A stretch of DNA of 12,962 nt. Source: DASTGO01 sp035719045 (GTDB lineage Bacteria > Actinomycetota > Actinomycetes > Actinomycetales > Kineosporiaceae). The stretch is taken from NCBI GenBank assembly GCA_035719045.1, contig DASTGO010000349.1:1-12962 (forward strand). Direction: 5' to 3'. The notes under the pieces were generated by a model, which had not been told where the DNA came from, searched no databases, and was given only the letters and a program-made list of their open reading frames with translations. Positions 6,835 through 12,919 of the stretch are shown here, piece after piece. Within the stretch, counting starts at the first letter, position 1; each line of letters starts with the position of its first letter. The position numbers were made by a program, and so were the translations under genes.

Positions 6835-8208
6835 GTGCCTCCCGAGAACCCGCGCGCGTCGCCACTGTCGGCGCAGTACCGAGCGGTCACGATCGGCCTG
6901 ATCACCCTGATCACCCTGGTGGCCTTCGAGGCGCTCGCGGTGGCCACCGCGATGCCGGTCGCCGCGCGCTCGCTGGGCGGGCTGCGGTTCTACGGGCTGG
7001 CGTTCTCGCTGTTCCTCACCACCTCCCTGCTCGGGATCGTGGTCGGCGGCGGCTGGTGCGACCGGATGGGCGCCCGGGCGCCGCTGATGGCCTCCCTGGT
7101 GCTGTTCGCCGGGGGGCTGCTGCTGTCCGGTTCGGCGCACTCTTTCGGGATGATGCTGGTCGGCCGGGCGATCTCCGGGGCCGGGGGCGGCCTGGAGATC
7201 GTCGCCCTGTTCGTCGTCATCGCCATGGTGTACCCGGAGGGCCTGCAGCCCCGGGTGTTCGCCGCGGTGTCGGCGGCCTGGGTCCTGCCCAGCGTGATCG
7301 GGCCGCCGGTCGCGGGCTTCCTCGCCCAGCAGGTGTCCTGGCGGGCGGTGTTCCTCGCGGTGCCGCCACTGGTCCTGGTGCCCCCGCTGACCTTGTGGCG
7401 CCGGCTGGCCCGCCCGGATGCCGGGGTGGTGGATGCGGGGGCGGTGGACGTCGGGGGCCTGGTCGGGCTCACGATGCGCGGCCTCGCCCTGGCCACCGGG
7501 GCCGGCCTGCTGCAGTGGGGACTGCAGGGCGGGCGGCCGTGGCCGGACCTGGCGGCGGTCGGTGCCGGACTGGTCCTGGTCGCGGTGACCCTGCCCCGGC
7601 TGCTGCCGGCGGGGACGTTGCGCGCCGCCCGCGGCATGCCCAGCCTGGTGGTCGTCCGTGCGCTGCTGACCAGCACCTACTTCGGCACCGAGACCTTCGT
7701 GCCGCTGATGCTCATCGAGGAGCGCCGGCTCAGCCCGACCATGGCCGGGCTCACCCTCACGGCCGGGGCCGTCGGGTGGGCGGCCGGTTCCTGGCTGCAG
7801 GGCCGCCCCGGGCTTCCGGCCGGGCGGATCACCCTGCTCGCCGCCGGGGGGTTCGTGGTGGCGCTGTCGGCGCTGCTGCTGGTCCCCGTGGCGCTGGCCG
7901 GGGTCCCGGTCTGGATGGTGCCGCCGGTGTGGGCGCTCGGCGGGCTCGGCATGGGCCTGGGCATGTCCAGCACGAGCGTGCTCACCCTCCGGCTGTCCGA
8001 GCCGGGGGAGGAGGGGCGCAACTCCTCCGGCCTGCAGATCGGTGACGCTCTCGGCAGCGTGATCGGGATCGGGGTCGCCGGCGCCGTGTTCGCCGCCCTG
8101 CACGATCCCGGGGGCAACGATGCCGCGGTGTTCGCGCTGATCTGGGGCGGTCTCGGCCTGCTCGGCCTGGCGTCCGGGGCAGTGGCGCTGCGGGTGCGGA
8201 CCACCTGA
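6835..8208 (+). CDS. MFS transporter, drug-efflux-like
   Basis: An integral membrane transporter of about 457 residues with roughly 12-14 hydrophobic segments. The loop after the second helix reads GGGWCDRMGARAPLM, the major-facilitator motif A, and GPPVAGFLAQQVSWRAVF resembles the motif C region of drug:proton antiporters (DHA type). The cargo cannot be deduced. The frame is open well upstream into the DUF3039 gene, with GTG codons at 6664 and 6676, but these would overlap it deeply. The GTG at 6835 leaves 17 residues before the first membrane helix and is preferred, although its Shine-Dalgarno is weak; a CTG at 6781 overlapping the DUF3039 stop is another possibility. No promoter is visible in between, so translation probably depends on the upstream gene's transcript. 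No fully convincing terminator follows. Confidence 0.85.
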   Translation: MPPENPRASPLSAQYRAVTIGLITLITLVAFEALAVATAMPVAARSLGGLRFYGLAFSLFLTTSLLGIVVGGGWCDRMGARAPLMASLVLFAGGLLLSGSAHSFGMMLVGRAISGAGGGLEIVALFVVIAMVYPEGLQPRVFAAVSAAWVLPSVIGPPVAGFLAQQVSWRAVFLAVPPLVLVPPLTLWRRLARPDAGVVDAGAVDVGGLVGLTMRGLALATGAGLLQWGLQGGRPWPDLAAVGAGLVLVAVTLPRLLPAGTLRAARGMPSLVVVRALLTSTYFGTETFVPLMLIEERRLSPTMAGLTLTAGAVGWAAGSWLQGRPGLPAGRITLLAAGGFVVALSALLLVPVALAGVPVWMVPPVWALGGLGMGLGMSSTSVLTLRLSEPGEEGRNSSGLQIGDALGSVIGIGVAGAVFAALHDPGGNDAAVFALIWGGLGLLGLASGAVALRVRTT

Positions 8209-8326
8209 CCGGCCAGGCACTCGCCCGGGCACCCGTTCGCCGCCGGGCACTGCGGAACCGCTCCTAGCACACACCCGGTCGGTGACGCACGCCCCTGCCG
8301 CCGGTGAGTCCCAACCCGGAAGCGGA

Positions 8327-8332
8327 TAGCCT
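8327..8332 (+). promoter_or_regulatory. candidate -10 element of the helicase gene
   Basis: TAGCCT fits TAnnnT and ends nine bases before the GTG at 8342. No Shine-Dalgarno precedes that GTG, so a leaderless or near-leaderless transcript is likely. A -35 box is not evident. Confidence 0.4.
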
Positions 8333-8341
8333 CTCGACCTC

Positions 8342-10165
8342 GTGAGCGCTCCTGGTCCGCGTCCATCGCCAGGGGGACCGCCCCCCGGTCACGCCAGCAC
8401 TGCCGCCGCGTCCGCCCTTCCGCCTGCCTTTCCGGGCCGGGCCGCCTGGGGCACGGCCTCCAAGCTGCGGGCCTGGCAGCAGGAGGCGCTGAGCAGCTAC
8501 CTGCAGCGCGCCCCCCGCGACTTCCTCGCGGTGGCTACTCCCGGGGCCGGCAAGACCACCTTCGCCCTGCGGGTGGCCACCGAACTGCTCCAGAGCGGGA
8601 TCGTGCAGCGGGTCACCGTGGTCTGCCCCACCGAGCATCTGAAGAAGCAGTGGGCCGACGCCGCCCACCGGGTCGGGGTGCGGCTGGACCCGACCTTCCG
8701 CAACAGCCAGGGCAGCCACGCCCGTCACTTCGACGGGGTCGCGGTCACCTACGCCCAGGTGGCGACCCGTCCGCTGCTGCACCGGGCCCGGACCGAGGCC
8801 GCCCGGACCCTGGTCATCCTCGACGAGATCCACCACGGCGGGGATGCCCTGTCCTGGGGTGACGCCGTCCGGGACGCCTTCGAACCGGCCACCCGGCGGC
8901 TGGCCCTGACCGGGACGCCGTTCCGCTCCGACACCAGCCCGATCCCCTTCGTGGAGTACGAGCCGGACGCGGCCGGGATCCGCCGGTCCAAGGCCGACCA
9001 CAACTACGGCTACGGGGACGCCCTGCGTGACGGCGTGGTCCGGCCGGTGATCTTCCTGTCCTACTCGGGGCAGATGCGGTGGCGGACCAAGCTGGGCGAG
9101 GAACTGTCCGCCCGGCTCGGGGAGCCGCTCACCAAGGACCTCACGGCCCAGGCCTGGCGGACCGCCCTGGACCCCAACGGCGAGTGGATCCCGGCCGTGC
9201 TGGCGGCGGCGGACAAGCGGCTGACCGAGGTCCGCCGCGGGGTGCCGGACGCCGGGGGACTGGTCATCGCCACCGACCAGAACACCGCCCGGTCCTACGC
9301 GAAGATCCTGCGCGAGCTGACCGGGGAGCCCGCGGTGGTCGTGCTGTCCGACGACGCCACCGCCTCGGACCGGATCGAGGAGTTCGCCGAGGGCGAGCAG
9401 CGCTGGATGGTCGCGGTCCGGATGGTGTCGGAGGGGGTGGACGTCCCCCGGCTGGCGGTCGGGGTGTACGCGACGTCGACCTCGACCCCGCTGTTCTTCG
9501 CCCAGGCCGTCGGCCGGTTCGTCCGGGCCCGCCGCCGTGGGGAGACCGCGTCGGTGTTCCTGCCCAGCGTCCCGGTCCTGCTCGGGCTGGCCGGGGAGCT
9601 GGAGGTCGAGCGGGACCATGCCCTGGACCGCCCGCGCAGGGACGACGAGGACTGGTCCCCCGAGGACGCCCTGGTCGCGGAGGCGAACCGGGAGGAGAAG
9701 GCCTCCGACACCCTGGAGGGGGCCTCGTTCGAGGCGCTGGAGGCGCAGGCGACCTTCGACCGGGTGCTGTTCGACTCCCAGGAGTTCGGCACCGAGGCCG
9801 CCGTCGGCAGCGACGAGGAGCAGGACTACCTGGGCATTCCCGGCCTGCTCGAACCCGACCAGGTGGCCACCCTGCTGCGGCAGCGGCAGGCCGAGCAGCT
9901 GGCCGCCCGCAGCCGCCGCGGGGGCCGGGTGGCTGAGGGGGTCCGCCCGGCCGACGACATGGCCGTCCACCGCGAGCTCAACGCCCTGCGCAAGGAACTG
10001 CACAGCCTGGTCGGGGCCTGGGCCCGCCGGACCGGCCAGCCCCACGCGACCGTGCACGCCGACCTGCGCCGGATCTGCGGCGGCCCCGAGGTGCCCAAGG
10101 CCGGCCCGGACCAGCTCCGGGAGCGGATCGAGACCCTGCGCCGGTGGTTCGTCGGCAAGAAGTAG
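8342..10165 (+). CDS. superfamily 2 DEAD/DEAH-box helicase (type III restriction/UvrB-like core)
   Basis: A 607-residue ATP-dependent nucleic-acid helicase or translocase. Motif I (Walker A) is TPGAGKTT at 66-73, motif II is DEIHH at 161-165, and motif III-like TGTPFRSD starts at 190. The second RecA-like domain carries SEGVDVP (Glu364) and motif VI QAVGRFVRARR (388-398, arginine finger candidates Arg392 and Arg395). RAWQQEAL near residue 42 matches the Q-motif position. These place it in the SF2 ResIII/DEAD branch rather than among RNA-specific DEAD proteins. Residues 430-520 are acidic and probably helical; the last 65 residues (HRELNALRKELHS to RWFVGKK) form a separate basic helical module. 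Residues for a nuclease are not seen. It probably acts in DNA repair or maintenance. The GTG start lacks a Shine-Dalgarno sequence and follows a -10 hexamer. Confidence 0.9.
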   Translation: MSAPGPRPSPGGPPPGHASTAAASALPPAFPGRAAWGTASKLRAWQQEALSSYLQRAPRDFLAVATPGAGKTTFALRVATELLQSGIVQRVTVVCPTEHLKKQWADAAHRVGVRLDPTFRNSQGSHARHFDGVAVTYAQVATRPLLHRARTEAARTLVILDEIHHGGDALSWGDAVRDAFEPATRRLALTGTPFRSDTSPIPFVEYEPDAAGIRRSKADHNYGYGDALRDGVVRPVIFLSYSGQMRWRTKLGEELSARLGEPLTKDLTAQAWRTALDPNGEWIPAVLAAADKRLTEVRRGVPDAGGLVIATDQNTARSYAKILRELTGEPAVVVLSDDATASDRIEEFAEGEQRWMVAVRMVSEGVDVPRLAVGVYATSTSTPLFFAQAVGRFVRARRRGETASVFLPSVPVLLGLAGELEVERDHALDRPRRDDEDWSPEDALVAEANREEKASDTLEGASFEALEAQATFDRVLFDSQEFGTEAAVGSDEEQDYLGIPGLLEPDQVATLLRQRQAEQLAARSRRGGRVAEGVRPADDMAVHRELNALRKELHSLVGAWARRTGQPHATVHADLRRICGGPEVPKAGPDQLRERIETLRRWFVGKK

Positions 10166-10185
10166 CCGCCCGCGCCGCTCCTCGA

Positions 10186-10207
10186 CCGCCCGCTCGTCGG
10201 CGGGCGG
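10186..10207 (+). terminator. hairpin after the helicase gene
   Basis: CCGCCCGC (10186-10193) and GCGGGCGG (10200-10207) form a perfect 8-bp stem with a 6-base loop, 20 bases after the helicase stop. No T-tract follows. It is the likely terminator of the helicase transcript. Confidence 0.55.
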
Positions 10208-10484
10208 CCGGGGCGTCCGTCAGCGGCCGGGTCAGGACGAGGGGCGAGAAGAACACCTGGGGAGCGCTCGGGGGTGCGTGCCGCGGGCGGCGGAGGCCGG
10301 ACATGCGGTCGGGTATGCGCCACGCCGGGCCGCTGGACTCGTTCCCGGCCGCGGGGTGAGGCATCCTGCCGGAGGGCGGGGAAGGCCCGGGCAGTGCGGG
10401 TCTCCCGGCGGAATCATGGTCGGGATCCGACCTGATCGCGGAGGGCGAGGCGATGCCGACTCTGGCCGGTTCGCCCCAGTTCCG

Positions 10485-10490
10485 GATAAT
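10485..10490 (+). promoter_or_regulatory. -10 element of a leaderless promoter for the cysteine-rich gene
   Basis: GATAAT is followed by six bases and then GTG at 10497, the same geometry as at the DUF3039 gene. It fits the -10 consensus except for its first base. No -35 box and no Shine-Dalgarno are visible. Confidence 0.5.
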
Positions 10491-10496
10491 GGCGGC

Positions 10497-10934
10497 GTGG
10501 TGATCGACAAGAGCGGTACCTGGTGGCGTGGGGAGGACCTCGCCGACCTACACGCGTACCTCGTCGCGTTCACCGCCGAGGGCTACCCCGCGGACGAGAT
10601 CCGGGACTGCGTGTGCAGCCACTGCGGTGGCCGGGTGTTCGGGCTGCGCGGGGACGGCACCGAGGGGTGCGGGCGCCGCGCCTGCCGTGGCTGCGGGCGC
10701 AAGGAGTTCATCGCCGACAGCGCCGACATCTGGGCCGAGGCCCGGCCCCGGACCTGCAGTTGCCCTTGTGGCGGCAAGGACTTCAACCTCGCGGTGGCGT
10801 TCGCGCTGCGGGCCTGCGGGGACGTCCGCTGGGTCACCGTGGGGGAGCGGTGCGTCTCCTGCGGCGTGCTCGGCTCCTTCGTCGACTGGAGCATCGACTA
10901 CGGCGACAACGTCCACCTGCTCGACCGGGTCTGA
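10497..10934 (+). CDS. small cysteine-rich zinc-ribbon-like protein of unknown function
   Basis: A cytosolic protein of 145 residues containing ten cysteines in paired clusters: CVCSHCGG, CGRRACRGCG, CSCPCGG and CVSCG. The CxxC spacing suggests two structural zinc sites of the zinc-ribbon kind. Between the clusters lie hydrophobic strands (FNLAVAFALRACGDVRWVTVG) and the C-terminus reads DWSIDYGDNVHLLDRV. Opening residues GTWWRGEDLADLHAYL are aromatic and acidic. I recall similar hypothetical proteins in actinomycetes but no known function. Two adjacent GTG codons (10497 and 10500) can serve as start; 10497 lies six bases after GATAAT and lacks a Shine-Dalgarno, so leaderless translation is likely. 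The reading frame extends further upstream without start-site support. It converges with trpS. Confidence 0.75.
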   Translation: MVIDKSGTWWRGEDLADLHAYLVAFTAEGYPADEIRDCVCSHCGGRVFGLRGDGTEGCGRRACRGCGRKEFIADSADIWAEARPRTCSCPCGGKDFNLAVAFALRACGDVRWVTVGERCVSCGVLGSFVDWSIDYGDNVHLLDRV

Positions 10935-10954
10935 CCCGTCCCGTCCCGTCCCGT
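10935..10954. repeat. pentanucleotide repeat (CCCGT)4
   Basis: Four perfect tandem CCCGT units follow directly on the stop codon of the cysteine-rich gene, then an imperfect CCCGG. It is a simple-sequence tract outside coding sequence, with no evident function. Confidence 0.8.
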
Positions 10955-11006
10955 CCCGGTCCGGGCAGGAGGCGGGAGGCCGCCGCTGCGCGCACGGTCG
11001 CCGGTC

Positions 11007-11044
11007 ACGGGCGGCGGCGCCCCTGACGCTGTCCCGCCGCCCGT
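11007..11044. terminator. shared hairpin between convergent genes
   Basis: ACGGGCGGCGG (11007-11017) and CCGCCGCCCGT (11034-11044) form a perfect 11-bp stem around a 16-base loop. It sits between the stop of the cysteine-rich gene and that of trpS, overlapping the last base of the trpS stop codon. Being symmetrical it could end transcription from both sides. No T-tract is present. Confidence 0.5.
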
Positions 11045-12090
11045 CACGACAGCCCGAGGGCGTGCCGGGCGGCGGTCAGGGTGGGGGCGGCGTGCTCCGC
11101 GGCGAGCAGGGCGCCGCGGGCCAGGATCGCGTCGAGGGCAGCGGAGTCCGCGATGAGTTCGGCGTAGCGGTCCCGGACCGGGCGCAGGGTCTCCACCAGG
11201 GCATCGGTCACGGCGGCCTTGAGCGCCCCGGAACCGTGCAGCCCGGACAGCGCCGCCTGGGGGGTCCGGCCGGTGAGGGCGGCCAGGATCTCGGCCAGAT
11301 TGGCCACGCCGGGCCGCAGGTCCGGGTCATAGACCAGATCGGGATCCAGGTCGGTCACGGCCCGGCGGACGGCCTCCGCCAGTCGCACCGGCGGGTCGGT
11401 CAGGTACACCGTGCCGGTGCCGGCCGTCGACTTGGCCATCTTCGCCGCCGGGTTGCGCAGGTCGCGGATCCGGGCCGCGGCCGGTGGGACGATGCCGCGC
11501 GGGACGGTGAACACCGGGCCGTACCGGGCGTTGAACCGCTGGGCGACGGTCCTGGTCAGCTCCAGGTGCTGGCGCTGGTCCTCCCCGACCGGGACGGCAT
11601 CGGCCTGGTGGACGAGGATGTCCGCGGCCATCAGCGCCGGATAGGTGAGCAGACTCGCCCGGACGCCGTCCTGGCCGTCGCCCTTGACCTTGAACTGGAT
11701 CATCCGGGTCAGCTCCCCGTAACTGACCGCGCTGAGCAGCAGGCCGCCGAGTTCGGCGTGGGCGGGGACCGCCGACTGCACGAACAGCGTGGAGTCGGCG
11801 CCGAGGCCGCAGGCCAGCAGGGTGGCGGCCAGGTCCCGGGTGCGCTCGCGCAGCAGGGCCGGGGCGTGGTCGACGGTGAGCGCGTGCACGTCGGCGACGA
11901 AGACGAGGGCATGGGTGCCCGGATCGGCGGCCAGCCGCAGCAGGGGAAGGATCGCGCCGAGGTAGTTGCCGAGGTGGGGGCGGCCGCTCGCGGTCAGCCC
12001 GGTGACGACCCGGGTCGCGGGCGGCAGGACGGACGGATCGGCGATGAGGACGTCGACCGCCGGACGGGTGGTGCCGGTGATGCCGGACAT
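11044..12090 (-). CDS. trpS: tryptophanyl-tRNA synthetase
   Basis: A class I aminoacyl-tRNA synthetase of 348 residues that charges tRNA-Trp with tryptophan using ATP. The HIGH-equivalent is HLGN (39-42), the KMSKS loop is KMAKS (217-221), and the TrpRS signatures VADVHALT (65-72), LLTYPALMAADIL (147-159), PVGEDQRQH (167-175) and RFNARYG are all present. The usual GxQPSG/GxQPTG before HIGH reads GLTASG (31-36), so the conserved Gln of the active site is missing. About 27 residues precede this motif, longer than most bacterial TrpRS; no internal start fits better, and ATG 12090 has GGGAG six bases upstream. The gene is preceded by a leader peptide with tandem Trp codons and an attenuator. Such control is reported for the auxiliary, antibiotic-resistant TrpRS of Streptomyces (recalled), so this may be a second, inducible TrpRS rather than the housekeeping copy; that is inference. 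Confidence 0.96.
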   Translation of the reverse strand: MSGITGTTRPAVDVLIADPSVLPPATRVVTGLTASGRPHLGNYLGAILPLLRLAADPGTHALVFVADVHALTVDHAPALLRERTRDLAATLLACGLGADSTLFVQSAVPAHAELGGLLLSAVSYGELTRMIQFKVKGDGQDGVRASLLTYPALMAADILVHQADAVPVGEDQRQHLELTRTVAQRFNARYGPVFTVPRGIVPPAAARIRDLRNPAAKMAKSTAGTGTVYLTDPPVRLAEAVRRAVTDLDPDLVYDPDLRPGVANLAEILAALTGRTPQAALSGLHGSGALKAAVTDALVETLRPVRDRYAELIADSAALDAILARGALLAAEHAAPTLTAARHALGLS

Positions 12091-12153
12091 CGGGAACTCC
12101 CGGGACGTCGGGGCCGCGGGTCGGGCGGGGTCCGGCGTCGGCGAGAGACGACG

Positions 12154-12179
12154 AACGGCCGCCCGATCGGGCGGCCGTT
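12154..12179 (-). terminator. attenuator terminator hairpin in the trpS leader
   Basis: A perfect 26-bp palindrome, AACGGCCGCCCGA and its complement, centred between 12166 and 12167, lies 26 bases after the leader-peptide stop and 63 bases before the trpS start. Read on the minus strand it gives an 11-bp stem with loop GATC, followed by the pyrimidine-rich CGTCGTCTCTCGCC. It is the terminator (3:4) stem of the attenuator. Confidence 0.8.
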
Positions 12180-12216
12180 GCGGAATGCGACGACGAGTGA
12201 CCGCCCTACCGGGTCA
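12169..12216 (-). promoter_or_regulatory. alternative pairings (antiterminator and 1:2 stem) of the trpS attenuator
   Basis: On the minus strand GGGCGGTC (12206 down to 12199), overlapping the leader stop codon, can pair with GGCCGCCC (12176 to 12169), the left arm of the terminator, by seven Watson-Crick pairs and one G-U. This 2:3 antiterminator excludes the terminator. TGACC (12216 to 12212) inside the leader peptide can pair with GGTCA (12202 to 12198), giving a 1:2 stem that frees the terminator arm. A ribosome stalled at the two Trp codons would cover TGACC and favour the antiterminator; one reaching the stop would cover GGGCGG and favour termination. Confidence 0.7.
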
Positions 12217-12256
12217 GCCACCAGCTAAACGAGCTGAGATTCGTCACGGGCACCAT
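12206..12256 (-). CDS. Trp leader peptide of the trpS attenuator
   Basis: A 16-codon reading frame, MVPVTNLSSFSWWLTR, ending in TAG. The tandem Trp codons TGG TGG (12223-12218) sit four codons before the stop. Trp is the rarest amino acid, so a WW pair in a 16-residue peptide immediately upstream of trpS and of a terminator is hard to ascribe to chance. The ATG at 12256 is preceded by GGGGA (12270-12266) nine bases upstream. Role: a cis-acting sensor of charged tRNA-Trp; when it is scarce the ribosome stalls at WW and trpS is transcribed. The peptide itself needs no function. The start codon lies within the last codons of the hydrogenase protease gene in another frame (overlap 12244-12256). 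Confidence 0.85.
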   Translation of the reverse strand: MVPVTNLSSFSWWLTR

Positions 12257-12846
12257 GATGCACCATCCCCGGCCCGGTCCGCCCCGGGGGCGACACCGTT
12301 CGGGTCGGGATCGAGCGGGCCTGCATCGAGCGGGTCGGGATCGAGCGGGCCTGCATCGAGCGGGTCGGGATCGAGCGGGTCGGGATCGAGCGGGGCGTCG
12401 GCCAGCCGCAGGATCATCCCGACGGCCACCGCGACCGCCTCCCCGGCGGGCCCGGACAGCTGGTCGCCGAGGCCGAGGTCGTGGGCCGGGAGGCTGAGCA
12501 GATAGGCCGGCGGAACCGGTAGGCCGGCCAGCTGGGCCAGACCCAGCAGGGACTGCGGGCCCGCCTGGTGGCCGCCGAACGCCGGATCCCCGGGCGCGAT
12601 CCGGCACAGGTCTACGCCGGACCTTTCCGCGCCGGACCTTTCCGCGCCGGACCCGTCCGCGTGGCCCGGGAGGGCGCAGTCGACGAACACCACGCAGCGG
12701 GCCGCGGCGATCGGTTCGGCCAGTTCCGGGACGAGCTGATGGGACCAGATCGCCCGGACCCCGGGGAGGTCCCGGCCGGCCAGGTCCTCGACCACGGCCC
12801 GGCCCGCGCCGTCGTCCCCGCGCAGGTCGTTGCCGATGCCGATCAC
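12244..12846 (-). CDS. [NiFe]-hydrogenase maturation protease (HycI/HyaD/HybD family, peptidase M52)
   Basis: A nickel-sensing endopeptidase that removes the C-terminal tail of the hydrogenase large subunit after NiFe-site assembly. The family motif GIGNDLRGDDGAG is at residues 3-15. Nickel ligands of the family (Glu16, Asp62, His93 in HybD) correspond to Asp12, Asp56 (VFVDCA) and His93 (GGHQAG). The first ligand is Asp instead of the Glu of HybD. The body ends near residue 150 and continues as a tail of PLDPD/PLDAG repeats. A second repeat (GAERS) lies between Asp56 and His93. The start is uncertain: GTG 12846 is the only start codon in frame, but the usual first strand (RLLVIGIGN) begins three residues before it and the frame is open to the right edge, so the gene is probably cut by the window. 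trpS and its leader follow on the same strand. Confidence 0.85.
   Translation of the reverse strand: MIGIGNDLRGDDGAGRAVVEDLAGRDLPGVRAIWSHQLVPELAEPIAAARCVVFVDCALPGHADGSGAERSGAERSGVDLCRIAPGDPAFGGHQAGPQSLLGLAQLAGLPVPPAYLLSLPAHDLGLGDQLSGPAGEAVAVAVGMILRLADAPLDPDPLDPDPLDAGPLDPDPLDAGPLDPDPNGVAPGADRAGDGASWCP
12301..12390 (-). repeat. 15-bp minisatellite in the tail of the hydrogenase protease
   Basis: Six perfect 15-bp units occur in the order A-B-A-B-A-A on the plus strand, with A = CGGGTCGGGATCGAG and B = CGGGCCTGCATCGAG. They keep the frame of the minus-strand gene and encode PLDPD (A) and PLDAG (B) pentapeptides. The A-B pair is repeated exactly at 12301-12330 and 12331-12360, which implies recent duplication. 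Confidence 0.95.
12616..12660 (-). repeat. second 15-bp minisatellite within the hydrogenase protease
   Basis: Two identical units GCCGGACCTTTCCGC (12616-12630 and 12631-12645) are followed by a diverged third (12646-12660, CTT changed to CCG). In the minus-strand frame they encode GAERS, GAERS and GADGS-like pentapeptides, in the loop between two nickel ligands. Confidence 0.92.
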
Positions 12847-12857
12847 CAGTAGCCGGT

Positions 12858-12919
12858 CCGGGTGGTCCCCGGTGTGGGCGCGATTCGCCGGGCCGGGTGC
12901 CGGGTGGTCCCCGGTGTGG
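12858..12919 (-). repeat. 20-bp direct repeat upstream of the hydrogenase protease start
   Basis: CCGGGTGGTCCCCGGTGTGG occurs at 12858-12877 and again at 12900-12919, 42 bases apart. In the open frame of the protease gene both copies read HTGDHP. The 42-base period is a whole number of codons, as expected if this region is translated. Confidence 0.8.

Larger units (their letters stand above)
10166..10496 (+). other. 331-base gap after the helicase
   Basis: No convincing gene is seen. The left end holds the probable helicase terminator (10186-10207) and the right end the GATAAT box of the cysteine-rich gene. The stretch between is GC-rich with no repeat or structure I can defend. The frame of the downstream gene is open through it, but without similarity to anything or a ribosome binding site. 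Confidence 0.5.

Noticed and set aside
10935..10954. (CCCGT)4 as a phase-variable tract
   Set aside because: It lies just after a stop codon, outside any gene or promoter, so changes in length would not switch a frame.
10528..12228. Long plus-strand frame opposite trpS
   Set aside because: It runs antisense to a gene with all TrpRS signatures and has no recognisable motif.
12091..12260. T-box control of trpS
   Set aside because: The conserved T-box sequence and specifier-loop organisation are absent; a leader peptide with Trp codons explains the region fully.
12301..12390. Possible CRISPR array
   Set aside because: The units are contiguous 15-bp repeats without spacers and keep a coding frame, so they are a coding minisatellite.
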